Positions 59,558 through 64,000 of a stretch of DNA of 64,000 nucleotides are shown here, in pieces. Numbering within the stretch: the stretch's first letter is position 1; each line of letters opens with the position of its first letter. The stretch spans positions 62,001-126,000 of the forward strand of contig JACKKY010000001.1 of assembly GCA_024236175.1 (NCBI GenBank), in the 5' to 3' direction. Below the pieces are notes generated by a model. The model was given only the letters and a program-made list of their open reading frames with translations. It made no database searches and was not told the origin of the DNA. Source of the stretch: Novosphingobium sp. (GTDB taxonomy: Bacteria > Pseudomonadota > Alphaproteobacteria > Sphingomonadales > Sphingomonadaceae). The translations under genes and the position numbers were made by a program.

Positions 59558-60331
59558 TCAGCCCTCGGCGAGCCCGGCAGCGTCCTGCACCTTGCGTGAC
59601 CGTGCGGCGCGATCCTTTAGCTTGTCGAAGTCCGCTTCGTATTTGCTACGGTTGGTGCCGCAAAGGTAATCCCAGATCGGAGTGTAGCCGCCGAAATTGT
59701 AGCGGAAATATTTGTGGTGCTGGTCGTGGAAGGTCGCGGTGATGAACCACTTGCTCAGCCAGCTCCTGTTCCACCAGCGCGGCAGGAATTCGAAGCCGGA
59801 ATGTACGTACAACCCCATCAGCGGCGCCGTCGGTGCGATCAGCGCCATGGTCGCATCGTGGACCGGGAAAACGGCCACGAACAGCGTCACGAATATTCCG
59901 TTGATAATTGCTTCCATCGGCGTTTCGGAAAAGGTCGTGAGCGGGTTGGGAGACGTCGACCAGTGATGCACCTTGTGAACCCATTTGTAGATGGGTTCGA
60001 CATGCATGAGGCGGTGCCCCCAGTAGAACCAGGTGTCGAACAGGAAGAAATACAGCGCGTACTCCAGCCCGATCACATACCAGGGTGCGGTGCCGGACCG
60101 GAACGTGATCCAGCCCTGCGCATCGAAATATTGCCGCGTCCAGACCAGCAGAGTTGCCGAAACAGTGAGCGTGATGACAGCGAAGAAGATCTCGTTGCGG
60201 AAAGTCCGCAAGCGAAAGCCTCCCGGCTGGATCTTGCGCGCCTGGAAAAAACCCCGCCAGATGCCGAGGCCCACGGCAACCGCGATGGCGCCCGCGATGT
60301 AGATGGTCAAAATCGTATCGCCGCTCGGCAT
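59558..60331 (-). CDS. Fatty acid hydroxylase/sterol desaturase superfamily protein
   Basis: A 257-aa integral membrane di-iron enzyme candidate. Four hydrophobic segments and the histidine clusters HRLMH, HKVHH and HDQHH (with another His in WGH) form the iron site of the sterol desaturase/fatty acid hydroxylase family. Such enzymes hydroxylate lipids, carotenoids or sphingoid bases. The ATG at 60331 follows GGAG by 9 nt; a TTG at 60346 would add five residues. In a sphingolipid-making bacterium, ceramide or carotenoid hydroxylation is a reasonable idea but not shown. Confidence 0.85.
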   Translation of the reverse strand: MPSGDTILTIYIAGAIAVAVGLGIWRGFFQARKIQPGGFRLRTFRNEIFFAVITLTVSATLLVWTRQYFDAQGWITFRSGTAPWYVIGLEYALYFFLFDTWFYWGHRLMHVEPIYKWVHKVHHWSTSPNPLTTFSETPMEAIINGIFVTLFVAVFPVHDATMALIAPTAPLMGLYVHSGFEFLPRWWNRSWLSKWFITATFHDQHHKYFRYNFGGYTPIWDYLCGTNRSKYEADFDKLKDRAARSRKVQDAAGLAEG

Positions 60332-60424
60332 AAACTCGTTCTCCAAGAAATCTCGAAACGCGCCGCTAACACTCTGACGAATAGGCAGCCGGCAATTCTC
60401 GCCACCTGAAATGAGGCCTTCGGC

Positions 60425-63844
<3,420 letters not shown>

Positions 63845-63887
63845 TATTGCTCTCCCACTGTCTCGTTATCTCTCGGATTGCCCCGTC

Positions 63888-64000
63888 TCAGACGATCCCG
63901 GCGCCCAGCCCCACCGCCTTGCGCTCCTGCGCCTTGCGCTCGCGGTAGCGGCTGTCGCGATATGTCCTGAGCCAGTCGATCGCCCCGCCCTGCTCTGCCC
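63888..64000 (-). CDS. C-terminus of an unrecognised protein (gene continues beyond window)
   Basis: On the minus strand the last 37 codons of a gene are visible, reading IDWLRTYRDSRYRERKAQER and ending VGLGAGIV before TGA at 63888. The tail is basic and helical. It lies 43 bp before the start of the rhamnosidase gene on the same strand, so the two are probably in one operon. The family cannot be told from this piece. Confidence 0.55.
   Translation of the reverse strand, partial: AEQGGAIDWLRTYRDSRYRERKAQERKAVGLGAGIV

Overview
The window looks like a chromosomal segment of a sphingomonad (Alphaproteobacteria, Sphingomonadales; Novosphingobium/Sphingobium-like). Three things support this: GC-rich codon use, a conserved cell-envelope and translation gene block, and a large glycan-uptake region with TonB-dependent receptors. 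Between skp and fabZ there is no lpxD, and no lpxA/lpxB follows fabZ. That is expected for bacteria that replaced lipopolysaccharide with glycosphingolipids. No rRNA, tRNA, CRISPR array, transposase or phage gene was found.

Layout. (1) 1-3.4 kb: a 2OG-Fe(II) dioxygenase, an orphan Flp pilin gene (55 aa), an MFS transporter, a PilZ protein and rpmE. (2) 3.5-14.6 kb, minus strand: the core block rpsB-tsf-pyrH-frr-uppS-cdsA-dxr-rseP-bamA-skp-fabZ, tightly packed and often overlapping. (3) 14.6-17.5 kb: a small membrane protein gene behind a LexA-type direct repeat and DnaA-box-like 9-mers, then SDR-psd-pssA. (4) 17.8-22.2 kb, plus strand: a translationally coupled Kdo supply cluster, probably for capsule, made of a glycosyltransferase-like protein, an arabinose-5-phosphate isomerase, a cytidylyltransferase fused to an RraA-like domain, and kdsA. 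(5) 22.2-31.2 kb: an MFS transporter, a TonB receptor with a TPR-sulfotransferase, an XRE regulator remnant, and a TetR/Rieske oxygenase pair sharing a 20-bp perfect palindrome.

(6) 31.5-64 kb is a carbohydrate-utilisation island. It has a GH2 enzyme, a GH106-type rhamnosidase, a DUF1080 protein, a DUF1593 protein, a secreted esterase-like PKD protein, a second TonB receptor, a sugar porter, xylA/xylB, a LacI regulator and four xylose-isomerase-fold TIM-barrel proteins. At its centre is a seven-gene minus-strand operon (47621 to 39976): ThuA-like, Gfo/Idh, TIM barrel, MFS, D-tagatose/allulose-3-epimerase-like, gluconate-dehydrogenase subunit-3-like Tat protein, GMC flavoprotein. This set, with the nearby DUF1080 protein, resembles the oxidative 3-keto-glycoside route of glycan breakdown, probably with its first steps in the periplasm.

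Two sets of shared DNA sites suggest how the island is wired. GNTAGCGCTANC palindromes lie before xylB/lacI, before the island TonB receptor and before the Gfo/Idh gene, and fit the local LacI regulator. TTGGNNNGACCAA-like sites lie before GH2, the DUF1593 gene and the ThuA gene, and fit an unlinked GntR/FCD-type regulator. A GH C-terminal scar and the XRE scar indicate past gene loss in the accessory part.
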